Shown here: positions 16,043-24,206 of the stretch, piece by piece
Numbering within the stretch: the stretch's first letter is position 1
Layout of the letters: each line of letters opens with the position of its first letter
Origin: Streptomyces sp. SLBN-31
Lineage (GTDB): Bacteria > Actinomycetota > Actinomycetes > Streptomycetales > Streptomycetaceae
NCBI RefSeq assembly: GCF_006715395.1
Contig: NZ_VFNC01000002.1
Location: 3,410,001 to 3,474,000, forward strand
Reading direction: 5' to 3'
DNA length: 64,000 nt
The notes under the pieces: generated by a model
What the model was told of the DNA's origin: nothing
Database searches by the model: none
What the model saw: the letters and a program-made list of their open reading frames with translations, nothing else
Translations under genes and position numbers: made by a program

Positions 16043-18690
16043 GCGGAACCTCCGATCAGGGTGAGGAAGGCGTCCTCCAGGCGGCGGTGCTGGCCCACCG
16101 ACTGGACGGGCACTTCGAGCCGTACGAGCTCGACGACCAGGCGCTGCGCGCTGCCGTCGGGGTCGAGCCGGACCAGGAGGCCGCCGTCGGCGGGCACCGC
16201 GGAGGCGACGCCCGGCAGGGTGGCGACCTTCTCGACGACCGGCTCCTCCACGGGAGCGGCGGTGCCGACGAGCAGGGTGTCGCCCGAGCCGACGATCTCC
16301 CCCACCGGGCCCGCCTGGACGAGCCGGCCGCGGTCCATGACGACCAGGTGCGTGCAGGACTGCTCGACCTCCGCGAGGAGGTGGCTGGAGACGATGACCG
16401 TACGTCCGGCGGCCGCGTAGCGGATCATCACCTCGCGCATCTCGCGGATCTGCGGCGGGTCCAGGCCGTTGGTCGGTTCGTCGAGGATGAGCAGGTCCGG
16501 CAGGCCCAGCATGGCCTGGGCGATGGCCAGGCGCTGGCGCATGCCCTGGGAGTAGGTGCGCACGGCCCGGGCGAGCGAGTCGCCGAGTCCGGCGATCTCC
16601 AGTGCCTCCTCCAGATGGGCGTCCTCTGGCGGGCGGCCGGTGGCCTGCCAGTACAGCTCCAGGTTCTCCCGGCCGGACAGGTGCGGCAGGAAGCCCGCAC
16701 CCTCCACGAAGGCGCCGACCCGGGAGAGGACCGGGGCGCCGGGGCGGATGGCGTGGCCGAAGACGCGGATCTCACCGGCGTCCGGCTTGATCAGGCCCAT
16801 CAGCATGCGCAGGGTGGTCGTCTTGCCCGCGCCGTTCGGCCCCAGCAGGCCGAGGACCTGGCCCTTCTCGACGCGGAAGGTCACCTCCCGCACCGCGTAC
16901 CGGTCGGCGGAGCGGGCGTACCGCTTGCTGAGTCCGGTGATCTGCAGCGGGATGTCGGCGAGGTCGGGGTCGGGCGGCGGTGCCGCGGTCGTGCGGCGAC
17001 GGCTCGTCAGGAGCAGGGCCAGGGCGATGACCGCGCCGGCCAGCGGCAGCCACCACACCCACGACGGCAGCGGGGCAACCGCGGTCGTCACACCGGGCGC
17101 CGTCGGCACCGCCAGGGCGCCCTTCAGCGAGACGGTGTACGTCGCCGGGGCGGTCGGGGAGGCGTAGCCGAGGTCGGTGGAGGCGAGGACCAGACGCAGC
17201 CGGTGGCCCTGCTCGACCTCGTGGTCGATCGCCGGGAGGGTGATCGTGACGTCCTTGCCGGCCTTGGCGCCCTCGACGCGGATCGGCGTCACCAGCTGCG
17301 AGGGCAGCACGGGGGTGCCGCCGCCGGGCCCGACGTCGTACACCTTGGCGAAGAGCACGGCGTCGTCGCTCGTCGACTTCACGTGCACGGTGACGGTCGG
17401 CGATCCGGTGACGCGCAGGCCGGTGCTGAGCGGCGCCGACTCGAACCGCGCGTACTGGCCGGGGAAGTCCAGCGAGACGCCGACGCCGAGCGAGGACAGC
17501 TGGGCGAGGCCGCCCGCGCCGCCGAGGCCGGGCAGGGCCGAGACCCCGGGCGGGGTGGCGCCGGGCGGGTTGTCGAAGCGCTGCTGGGTGCCGCGCAGGG
17601 CGACCGGGCGCCGTCCGCTCGCCAGGCCCGGGTATGTGGTGTCGGTGGCGCCGCGCAACTGGGCCGCGCCGCTGGTGGAGTCGACACCTCCGGTGCGGGT
17701 GACGCGGAAGGCCGGGCCGGTGTCGGTGCCCTTGTCGTCCTTGAGGTACCGGTCGAACCAGGCACGCACGCGTGACTGCGTCCGCCCGGTCTCCATGTCG
17801 CCGCCGTCGTGCCCGCCGGCGATCCAGTCGACGTCCACCGGGGCGCCGTTGGCGCGGATCGCCTTCGCGGCCGCGTCCGCCTGGCCGAGCGGGAAGAGGG
17901 AGTCGGTCTGGCCCTGCATCAGCAGGGTGGGCACCTTGATGCGGCTGCCGACGGCGGAGGGGGAACGGGCCTGGAGCAGCTCGCGGGCCCGGGCGTCGGG
18001 GCTGCCCGACTCGGCGACCCGCTCGTACATCCGGCACAACCGCGGTTCGAATTTCTCGCAGCCGCCGCCGGAGTTGACGAAGATGCCGGCCCACAGCTTC
18101 TTGAAGACGCCGTTCGGGAACAGGGCGTCCGCGAGGTTCCAGTAGGTGATCGCCGGGGCGATAGCGTCCACGCGCTGGTCGTAGCCGGCGGCGAGCAGGG
18201 AGATCGCGCCGCCGTACGAGGCGCCGGCGACGCCCACGCGCGGGTCGCCCGGCTTGTCGAGCTGGATCTGGGGCTGCTCGGCCAGCCAGTCGATGAGCTT
18301 GGAGACGTCCGCGACCTCGCCCTTGGGGTCGTTGAGGCCGATTTTGCCCGTGGACCTGCCGAAGCCCCGGGCGGACCAGGTCAGTACCGCGTAGCCGTCT
18401 CTGGCGAGGTCCTCCGCCTGCTGCCGTACGTCCTGCTTGCTGCCGCCGAAGCCGTGGGCCAGCAGCACGGCGGGCCTGCGGCCGGCGGGGCCGGACGTGA
18501 AGTACGAGGTGTCGACGCGGACACCGTCGATGGCCATGATGCGGTCGGTCTCGTGCACCGGGGGCTTGCTGTCCGAGGCGACAGCCGTCCACGTTCCCGC
18601 GCCCGCGAGTACGACGACAGCGGCCCCGGCGGCCAGCAGCCGTCGGGGCCTCCGCAGCAGCCCTCGCCGGTGGGGCAGTCGAAGATCCAT
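16039..18690 (-). CDS. fused alpha/beta hydrolase (X-Pro peptidase-like) and ABC ATPase
   Basis: This 883-residue protein joins two enzymes. After an N-terminal membrane anchor (about 18-40), residues 45-330 are an S15/CocE-like alpha/beta hydrolase with nucleophile elbow GASYGG, acid loop QGQTDSLFP and catalytic His in AGGHDGG. Residues about 330-535 form the X-Pro peptidase C-terminal jelly-roll. A second helix (WVWWLPLAGAVIALALLL, about 545-565) leads to a cytosolic ABC ATPase from 582. It carries Walker A GPNGAGKTT, signature TYSQGMRQRLA and Walker B LLILDEPTNGLD. The hydrolase should thus face outside and the ATPase inside, powering the coupled permease. Substrate unknown: perhaps an ester or peptide processed during export. 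Its first 61 codons are duplicated at 60.9-61.1 kb. Confidence 0.88.
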   Translation of the reverse strand: MDLRLPHRRGLLRRPRRLLAAGAAVVVLAGAGTWTAVASDSKPPVHETDRIMAIDGVRVDTSYFTSGPAGRRPAVLLAHGFGGSKQDVRQQAEDLARDGYAVLTWSARGFGRSTGKIGLNDPKGEVADVSKLIDWLAEQPQIQLDKPGDPRVGVAGASYGGAISLLAAGYDQRVDAIAPAITYWNLADALFPNGVFKKLWAGIFVNSGGGCEKFEPRLCRMYERVAESGSPDARARELLQARSPSAVGSRIKVPTLLMQGQTDSLFPLGQADAAAKAIRANGAPVDVDWIAGGHDGGDMETGRTQSRVRAWFDRYLKDDKGTDTGPAFRVTRTGGVDSTSGAAQLRGATDTTYPGLASGRRPVALRGTQQRFDNPPGATPPGVSALPGLGGAGGLAQLSSLGVGVSLDFPGQYARFESAPLSTGLRVTGSPTVTVHVKSTSDDAVLFAKVYDVGPGGGTPVLPSQLVTPIRVEGAKAGKDVTITLPAIDHEVEQGHRLRLVLASTDLGYASPTAPATYTVSLKGALAVPTAPGVTTAVAPLPSWVWWLPLAGAVIALALLLTSRRRTTAAPPPDPDLADIPLQITGLSKRYARSADRYAVREVTFRVEKGQVLGLLGPNGAGKTTTLRMLMGLIKPDAGEIRVFGHAIRPGAPVLSRVGAFVEGAGFLPHLSGRENLELYWQATGRPPEDAHLEEALEIAGLGDSLARAVRTYSQGMRQRLAIAQAMLGLPDLLILDEPTNGLDPPQIREMREVMIRYAAAGRTVIVSSHLLAEVEQSCTHLVVMDRGRLVQAGPVGEIVGSGDTLLVGTAAPVEEPVVEKVATLPGVASAVPADGGLLVRLDPDGSAQRLVVELVRLEVPVQSVGQHRRLEDAFLTLIGGSA

Positions 18691-18698
18691 GCGTCAAC
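18516..18698. repeat. left copy of 183-bp direct repeat bounding the accessory block
   Basis: This segment covers the first ~58 codons and 8 upstream bases of the hydrolase-ABC gene. It recurs in the same orientation at 60905-61087, offset 42,389 bases, with about eight substitutions and no gaps. The copy here is part of the intact gene. Confidence 0.88.
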
Positions 18699-18722
18699 GG
18701 TACGGGGCGTCGCTGAGAGTTC

Positions 18723-18884
18723 GAAAAGGCCGTGCGCGCCTCCGGTGTGAACTGGACGATCCTGCGTCCGGGCGGCTTCGCCTCCAACGCCTACGCCTGG
18801 ATCGAGACCGTCCGTACGCGGCGCGCAGTGCTCGCCTCGTTCGCCGACGTGGCGCTGCCGGTCGTGGACCCGGCGGACATCGGC
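18723..18884 (+). pseudogene. fragment of an NmrA-like NAD(P)-binding protein
   Basis: About 54 codons encode KAVRASGVNWTILRPGGFA, then SNAYAWIETVR and DVALPVVDPADIG. These are the substrate-domain motifs of NmrA/TMR-like SDR proteins, which normally continue on both sides. There is no Rossmann start and the frame loses similarity after PADIG. It starts 33 bases beyond the hydrolase-ABC gene, at the left edge of the accessory block, and is best read as junction debris. Confidence 0.75.
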
Positions 18885-19594
18885 CTTGGGGAACATCGGT
18901 ACAGCCTTTGGCGCTGAGATGGGTCATGGTCCGGTCGCGTTCGGTGCGACACGGAGTGTCCGGGGTGAATCCACCGCGAGCGCGTTGGATGATGAGGCAT
19001 GGCGCGCGAGGAGAGCCGCGGGTGGGCTGAGACCGCCATCGCCGGATTGCAGGTCCGTGGCGATGGTGTGGCTGCGATACGTCTCCTCGGGTGGGAGTGC
19101 GTTCTGCCGCTCTCGGTAGTCAGGACGGTCGTTGTCGCGCCGCTGGGCGGATGGCCGCCCGTTCCCACGCCGATGACGGTTCCGGGCGTTGAAGCGGCGA
19201 CCCCGCCCGTGGCCTTGGAGCAGCAGGCGCGTTGAGCCGGTGGACGCGCGCACTTGTACCCCGAGCCGGCGCTCGTGCCGGCGGCCCTCCGATCCCTGCC
19301 CGGCACCGGGGGGCCGCCGCGTGTGACGACGGGCTACTCGCCCTGGTCGGAGTACGTGTCTGAGTCCTCGATCTCACCCTGCCCAGCCCACCGCACGCGC
19401 CGGTAGGGGACCTGGTAGGGCAGGCGGTAGGGGAATCGGAGGCTGCCTACCGCACAGGCTCGGGCGGACTTACCTGCGCAGTCCGTATCGCTGCGCAGGG
19501 CCGATCAGAGGTCACAAGTCGCCGGAGTCGACGTCGCCGACGTGGTCGAACCCCTTCAGTGGGCGTGCCGGCTCGGTCGTGCGTGCCGCCTGAC
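18885..19594. other. debris region at left edge of block, with a possible C-terminal gene remnant
   Basis: No intact gene is seen in this ~700-base stretch. On the minus strand 19447-19334 reads as the tail of a protein, with RLPYQVPYRRVRWAGQG, an acidic EIEDSDTYSDQGE end and a stop. Nothing upstream continues the frame convincingly. The rest has no recognisable coding content. Confidence 0.4.
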
Positions 19595-19867
19595 GCGATG
19601 GCTGTGACCCGCAACAAGGACTGCTACCTCTGCGCCTATTACCGGCGCATTGCCGCCCGCCGCGGTCGACAACGGGCACTGATCGCTGTCATGCGCAAGC
19701 TCGTCAGAGCGATCTGGCACATCCTCCGGAACAAGCCCCGCTACCAGGACCTCGGGCCCGACTGCTTCACCCGACCAGAACCCGAACGTGCCATGCACCG
19801 AATGACCAAGGAAGCCAACCGTCTCGGTCTGACCGTACGCTTCGAACGCATAACCGCGACGGCCTGA
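19595..19867 (+). mobile_element. IS110-family transposase C-terminal remnant
   Basis: The last ~90 codons of an IS110-type (DEDD) transposase are readable: NKDCYLCAYYRRIAARRGRQ, then ALIAVMRKLVRAIWHILRN and YQDLGPDCFTRPEPERA, ending near GLTVRFERITATA and a stop. The transposase-20 motif region with the catalytic serine and the N-terminal DEDD domain are absent. The fragment sits 150 bases before the first sugar-nucleotide gene of the block. Confidence 0.82.
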
Positions 19868-20020
19868 ACACGTGTCAGAGTCAAGGTCGGACGATCGCTG
19901 GACCCTTCGTGTCGGCTCACTGAAATGAAGCTGCGGAGATAAGGTGCGTAGGGCTTTGTCAATGCGTGTCGGCTATCTTCGGTCGCCTGCGCAGCTGGTT
20001 GCCGCTCGGAGGAAATAGCC

Positions 20021-21328
20021 GTGCAAATCTGTGTGGTGGCGCTCGGAAAGATCGGCCTGCCGCTGGCCGTCCAGTTCGCGGCGAAAGGCCACTACGTCAT
20101 CGGCTCCGACGTGGACGAACGAGTCGTGCACCTGGTAAATGAGGGCGTTGAGCCTTTCCCCGGCGAGGCTGAACTCGCTGAGAGGCTGAAGAGCGTCGTC
20201 GGGGCGGGGCGGCTGCTGGCCACCACCGACACGACCGCGGCGGTCACGCACGCCGAGGCGGTCGTGCTGGTCGTTCCGGTATACGTCGACGCCCAGGGCA
20301 TGCCCGACTTCGGCTGGATGGACCAAGCGACGCAGGCGGTGGCGCGCGGACTGCGGCCGGGCACACTCGTGTCCTATGAGACGACACTGCCCGTCGGTAC
20401 CACTCGAGGGCGCTGGGCGCCCATGCTCGAGCAGGGCAGCGGGCTGACCGCGGGCCGGGACTTCGCTCTCGTCTTCAGCCCCGAAAGGGTGCTGACCGGA
20501 CGTGTATTCGCCGACCTGTGCCGCTACCCCAAGCTGCTCGGCGGCATCGACGTGGCCTCCGCCCGCCGAGGTGTCGAGTTCTACGAGTCCGTCCTCGACT
20601 TCGACGTACGCGACGAACTGCCTCGTCCCAACGGCGTCTGGGACCTCGGCTCGGCGGAGGCCGCGGAGTTCGCGAAGCTGGCCGAGACGACCTACCGTGA
20701 CGTGAACATCGGGCTGGCGAACCAGTTCGCACGGTTCGCGGACCGCATCGGCATCGACATCGAGCTGGTGATCGACGGCTGCAACTCGCAGCCGTACAGC
20801 CACATCCACAGGCCTGGCATCGCCGTAGGCGGTCACTGCATTCCCGTCTATCCGCGGATGTATCTGTGGAACGACCCGGACGCGACAGTCGTGCAAGAGG
20901 CCCGTACGGCCAATGCCTCGATGCCCGAGTACGCGGTACGGCGGCTTGCGGAGGTGTACGGCGACCTGACCGGCGCAGGCGTGCTCGTATTGGGCGCCGC
21001 CTATCGGGGCGGCGTCAAGGAGACAGCGTTCTCCGGGGTGTTCCCCGTCGTCGAGGCGCTGCGGGCGCGCGGCGCCGAGCCGTACGTGTCCGACCCGCTG
21101 TACACGGCCGATGATCTGAGGGCACTCGGCCTGCCGCCGTACAGCGGACAGACAGTCACCGCCGCTGTCGTCCAAGCCGATCACGGCGAGTACCGAGAGC
21201 TCGGATCCGACCGGTTCCCGGAGGTGCGCGTCGTGGTCGACGGGCGGCGGATCGCCGACCCCGATCGATGGGCCGGGGCCGAGGTGATCCTGCTCGGTGC
21301 GCCGACCCGGACGGCTCAGCGGGCTTGA
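20021..21328 (+). CDS. UDP-N-acetylhexosamine 6-dehydrogenase (WbpA/WecC family)
   Basis: This enzyme oxidises C6 of a UDP-sugar to a carboxylate with two NAD+. The 435-residue product has the family's Rossmann start (CVVALGKIGLPLAVQF), PVGTT and SPERVLTGRVF segments, and the catalytic thiol Cys273 in AVGGHCIPVYP. ETTYRDVNIGLANQFARFAD is the central dimer helix, and GVKETAFSGVFPVVEAL lies in the C-terminal domain. The GTG start has a good GGAGGAAAT site. Five partner genes of the WbpA/B/E/D/I type follow on the opposite strand and converge on it, so UDP-GlcNAc is the most likely substrate. UDP-ManNAc dehydrogenation (WecC) with the adjacent 2-epimerase is the main alternative. Its end overlaps the epimerase end by 13 bases tail to tail. 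Confidence 0.85.
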   Translation: MQICVVALGKIGLPLAVQFAAKGHYVIGSDVDERVVHLVNEGVEPFPGEAELAERLKSVVGAGRLLATTDTTAAVTHAEAVVLVVPVYVDAQGMPDFGWMDQATQAVARGLRPGTLVSYETTLPVGTTRGRWAPMLEQGSGLTAGRDFALVFSPERVLTGRVFADLCRYPKLLGGIDVASARRGVEFYESVLDFDVRDELPRPNGVWDLGSAEAAEFAKLAETTYRDVNIGLANQFARFADRIGIDIELVIDGCNSQPYSHIHRPGIAVGGHCIPVYPRMYLWNDPDATVVQEARTANASMPEYAVRRLAEVYGDLTGAGVLVLGAAYRGGVKETAFSGVFPVVEALRARGAEPYVSDPLYTADDLRALGLPPYSGQTVTAAVVQADHGEYRELGSDRFPEVRVVVDGRRIADPDRWAGAEVILLGAPTRTAQRA

Positions 21329-22416
21329 GATCCGCTCACACGATCTTCCAGCGCCCGCACCACACGGGGTGCTGCTTCGCCGTCGCCGTACGGCACGCCG
21401 CGTGAGCTCTTGGGCGCAGGACGCAGGACGGTGTCACGCCATGCCTGGGAGCCCAGTGCACAGGGATCCGGCACGAGTGCGTTCCAGCCGCCCCGGAGCG
21501 TTTCGGGCCATTCCGTCTCCGTACGGAGTGTCGTGCAGACGCGCTCCAAGAGGAACGCCTCTTTCTGGAGTCCTCCCGAGTCCGTGATCACACCACGCGA
21601 GCCGAGCACCGTGCGGATCAGCTCGGCGTAGGGAAGGGGGCGGCCGATACGGAGGGAGCCGCTGTCGAGCTTGATGCCGAAGTCCTCTGCACGTGCGAGC
21701 AGCCTGGGATGGGCGGCCAGGGCGACGGGAACCGGCAGACTGGACAGGGCATCCACGAGAGCGGCCAGGCGATCGGGACGATCCGTGTTCTCGGCCCGGT
21801 GCAATGTGGCGAAGAGGTAGGGCTCCTGGGCGTCGACGAAGGCCGGAAGTGCGGCGGTGGCCTTGTCCCTCAGCACCTTGTCCCTGATGCGCAGGCACGT
21901 GTCGACCATGACGTCCCCGGTCAGGACCACACGGTCGGCCAGGCCCTCGGCTGCCAGGTGGTGCACCGCCTCCTCGGTGGGTGCGAGCAGCAGATCGGCA
22001 GCGTGGTCCGTGAGGACGCGGTTGTGCTCCTCGGGCATCCGCCGGTTGAAAGAGCGCAGGCCCGCTTCCAGGTGGGCAACGGGGATGTGCTGTTTGGCAG
22101 CGGAAAGGGCGCCGGCAAGAGTGGAGTTGGTGTCTCCGTAAACGAGCACCCATTCAGGGTGTGCGGCGGCGATGACGGGATCGAGGGCCGCCAGGATGGT
22201 ACCGGTCTGCACTCCGTGGGTGCCCGAGCCGACGCCCAGGTGCACATGGGGCTCGGGGATGGAGAGGCCGGTGAAGAAGACGTCGGACAGATCGGCGTCG
22301 TAGTGCTGACCGGTGTGGACGATCATATGATCGTGCTCTGTATCGCCGAACGCTGCGGCGACTGCGGCAAGTTTGACGAATTGGGGTCGCGCCCCGACTA
22401 CGCTCATGACCTTCAT
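21316..22416 (-). CDS. UDP-N-acetylglucosamine 2-epimerase family (WecB/WbpI)
   Basis: The 366-residue protein inverts C2 of a UDP-GlcNAc-type sugar to the manno form. It starts MKVMSVVGARPQFVKLAAV, the family signature. It carries VHTGQHYD, VYGDTNSTLAGALSA, HLEAGLRSFNRRMPEE(H)NR, ATLHRAENTD and TDSGGLQKEA with the UDP-binding residues. I chose the start at 22416, which overlaps the stop of the upstream acetyltransferase gene by four bases (ATGA), so the two are translationally coupled. In the WbpI role it would act last, turning UDP-GlcNAc3NAcA into UDP-ManNAc3NAcA. Plain ManNAc formation cannot be excluded from sequence alone. Confidence 0.9.
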   Translation of the reverse strand: MKVMSVVGARPQFVKLAAVAAAFGDTEHDHMIVHTGQHYDADLSDVFFTGLSIPEPHVHLGVGSGTHGVQTGTILAALDPVIAAAHPEWVLVYGDTNSTLAGALSAAKQHIPVAHLEAGLRSFNRRMPEEHNRVLTDHAADLLLAPTEEAVHHLAAEGLADRVVLTGDVMVDTCLRIRDKVLRDKATAALPAFVDAQEPYLFATLHRAENTDRPDRLAALVDALSSLPVPVALAAHPRLLARAEDFGIKLDSGSLRIGRPLPYAELIRTVLGSRGVITDSGGLQKEAFLLERVCTTLRTETEWPETLRGGWNALVPDPCALGSQAWRDTVLRPAPKSSRGVPYGDGEAAPRVVRALEDRVSGSQAR

Positions 22417-23084
22417 GGGCTCGACTTTTCTCGGTATTGAGCTGAAAGCTCCGTCAGAATTCCGTCGTTCTCCGAGTAGAGATTCCCATTGCTCGGGCAC
22501 TCCCAGAGTCCGACCCGATCCGGCAGTGCGCGCAGACGCTCGCCGGCAGGTCCCACCCATCCGATCCGTTGGGCAGGGACACCGGCGACGAGGGCGAAAT
22601 CCGGCACGTCCTTGGTGACGACGGCCCCCGCGGCGACCATCGCCCAGCGGCCGATGCCGACCGGAGCCACACACACTGAGTGTGCGCCGAGTGACGCGCC
22701 CTCAGCGACCCGGACCCCGACCGCCTCCCAGTCACCGGCGCGCTTCAGACGTCCGTCCGCGCCGACGGCGCGAGGACTGCGGTCGTTCGTGAGGACGACC
22801 GCGGGCCCGACGAAGACGCCGTCGGCCAGCTCGGCAGGCTCATACACCAGCGCATGGTTCTGAATCTTGACCCTGTGGCCGATCTTCACCCCGGGTCCCA
22901 CATAGACACCCCGGCCCACGACGCAGTCGCAGCCGAGCACGGCTTCCTCGCGGATCTGCGCGAGTTCCCACACAGTCGTACCCGGGCCGAGCACGGCCGA
23001 CTCGTCGACCTGCGCACCGGGCGCGATCCGCACCTGCGCAAACGCCACCTCACCGCTTTGGTTCATGTGCTGAGCAACGAGCAC
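22413..23084 (-). CDS. WbpD-like sugar-nucleotide N-acetyltransferase (left-handed beta-helix)
   Basis: This 223-residue hexapeptide-repeat protein shows the left-handed beta-helix pattern through most of its length, for example QVRIAPGAQVDESAVLGPGT, CVVGRGVYVGPGVKIG, and later GASLGAHSVCVAPVGIGR. It also has the family's VKIQNHALVYEPAEL and VVTKDVPDFALVAGVPAQRIGWV. These match WbpD/WlbB enzymes, which acetylate the 3-amino group of UDP-GlcNAc3NA. It sits between the dehydratase-aminotransferase pair and the 2-epimerase, as expected for that pathway. The start is tentative: the ATG at 23084 or the internal ATG at 23066 could serve. The tail after GLWEC is longer than usual. Confidence 0.82.
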   Translation of the reverse strand: MLVAQHMNQSGEVAFAQVRIAPGAQVDESAVLGPGTTVWELAQIREEAVLGCDCVVGRGVYVGPGVKIGHRVKIQNHALVYEPAELADGVFVGPAVVLTNDRSPRAVGADGRLKRAGDWEAVGVRVAEGASLGAHSVCVAPVGIGRWAMVAAGAVVTKDVPDFALVAGVPAQRIGWVGPAGERLRALPDRVGLWECPSNGNLYSENDGILTELSAQYREKSSP

Positions 23085-23168
23085 TGACTGCTCCGGGTAC
23101 TGGTCTCCGGGTACTGCTCTGCGGGTAGCCTCGCCAGGCTGGTTCCTGGCCCCCGGCAGGGGTGCTCG

Positions 23169-24206
23169 TCATGACCGCTGGGGGACCACCGCCAGGGTCG
23201 GCGTGCGCGGGCTTCGCAGGCTCACGGATGCCTTCCGCCGTGCCGAGTCGAGGACCGCCTCCGCCACCTCCACCGTCCTCAGCCCCTGATCGAGCGTGAC
23301 AATGTCCGTGGCCTTCCCGTCCACGGCATCACGGAACAGCTCGTGCTCGACGAGGAGCGGCTCACGCTTGGGGATGGCGTAGCGGACCATGTCGCCCTCG
23401 GCCACACCGCGGAAGGCGCGCAGGGCCTCCCACTCGGTGGCCACCGCTCCGTTGGCGTGGAAGGTCAGGTCTGCCGTGAGAGTGTCGGCGACGAGGCAGC
23501 CACGCTCGCCGGTCACCGACGTGTAGCGCTCCTTGTGGGGGCTGAGCCAGTTGACGAGGTGGCTGACCAGGGTGCCGTCGCTGAGGTCGCCGACCACGGA
23601 GACCATGTCCTCATGGAGTCGGCCGCTCTTGGACACCGTGCGCGCGCAGAGCGAGACGTAGTCGTGGCCGGTGACCCAACTGGTGAGGTCGATGTCGTGG
23701 GTGGCCAGGTCCTTGACGACCCCGACGTCGGCGATGCGGTGCGGGAAGGGTCCCTGGCGCCGCGTGACCACTTGGAAGACGTCCCCGAGTTCTCCCGCCT
23801 CGAGTCGGCAACGCAGGCTCCGCAGGGCCGGGTTGAACCGCTCGATGTGTCCGACACCGGCGACCAGTCCCGCTCTGTCGAAGGCGTCGACCAGTCGCTG
23901 TGCGGCCGTCGCCGAGTGGGCGAGCGGCTTCTCGATCAGCGCGGGCACGCCGTTGTCGGCCAAGGCCAGGCCGACCTCCTCGTGCGACGCCGTGGGACAG
24001 GCGACCACCGCGTAGTCGAGTCCACGCGCGAGCAGCTCATGCAGGGTGGGGACGACAAGGGTGTTCCGGCCGGCACCCGTGGTATCACCTGCCGGGTCCA
24101 TGACGCCCACCAGCTCGACGCCGTCGAGCGACGACAACACCCGGGCATGGTTGCGTCCCATGGCTCCAAGGCCGATGAGCCCGGCCCGCAGGGTGCGCCG
24201 GCTCAC
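23169..24206 (-). CDS. Gfo/Idh/MocA-family oxidoreductase (WbpB-like)
   Basis: This 345-residue NAD-dependent sugar dehydrogenase has a Rossmann N-terminus (LRAGLIGLGAMGRNHARVL), ACPTASHEEV, and the EKPLAHSA motif with the conserved Lys. The C-terminal sheet domain contains VGHIERFNPALRSL and VVKDLATHDIDL with the conserved His. In the WbpB role it oxidises C3 of UDP-GlcNAcA to the 3-keto sugar for the aminotransferase. Its GTG or ATG start overlaps the stop of the upstream aminotransferase by four bases, strong evidence of a joint pathway. Specific substrate is inferred from context. Confidence 0.82.
   Translation of the reverse strand: MSRRTLRAGLIGLGAMGRNHARVLSSLDGVELVGVMDPAGDTTGAGRNTLVVPTLHELLARGLDYAVVACPTASHEEVGLALADNGVPALIEKPLAHSATAAQRLVDAFDRAGLVAGVGHIERFNPALRSLRCRLEAGELGDVFQVVTRRQGPFPHRIADVGVVKDLATHDIDLTSWVTGHDYVSLCARTVSKSGRLHEDMVSVVGDLSDGTLVSHLVNWLSPHKERYTSVTGERGCLVADTLTADLTFHANGAVATEWEALRAFRGVAEGDMVRYAIPKREPLLVEHELFRDAVDGKATDIVTLDQGLRTVEVAEAVLDSARRKASVSLRSPRTPTLAVVPQRS

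Noticed and set aside
16087..18750. Several long frames overlapping the hydrolase-ABC gene on both strands
   Set aside because: Only the minus-strand 883-residue frame carries catalytic and Walker motifs.
18690..20020. Possible tRNA attachment site at the left end of the block
   Set aside because: Searched by eye for a tRNA 3' end or integrase gene; none found on either side, so tRNA-targeted integration is not supported.
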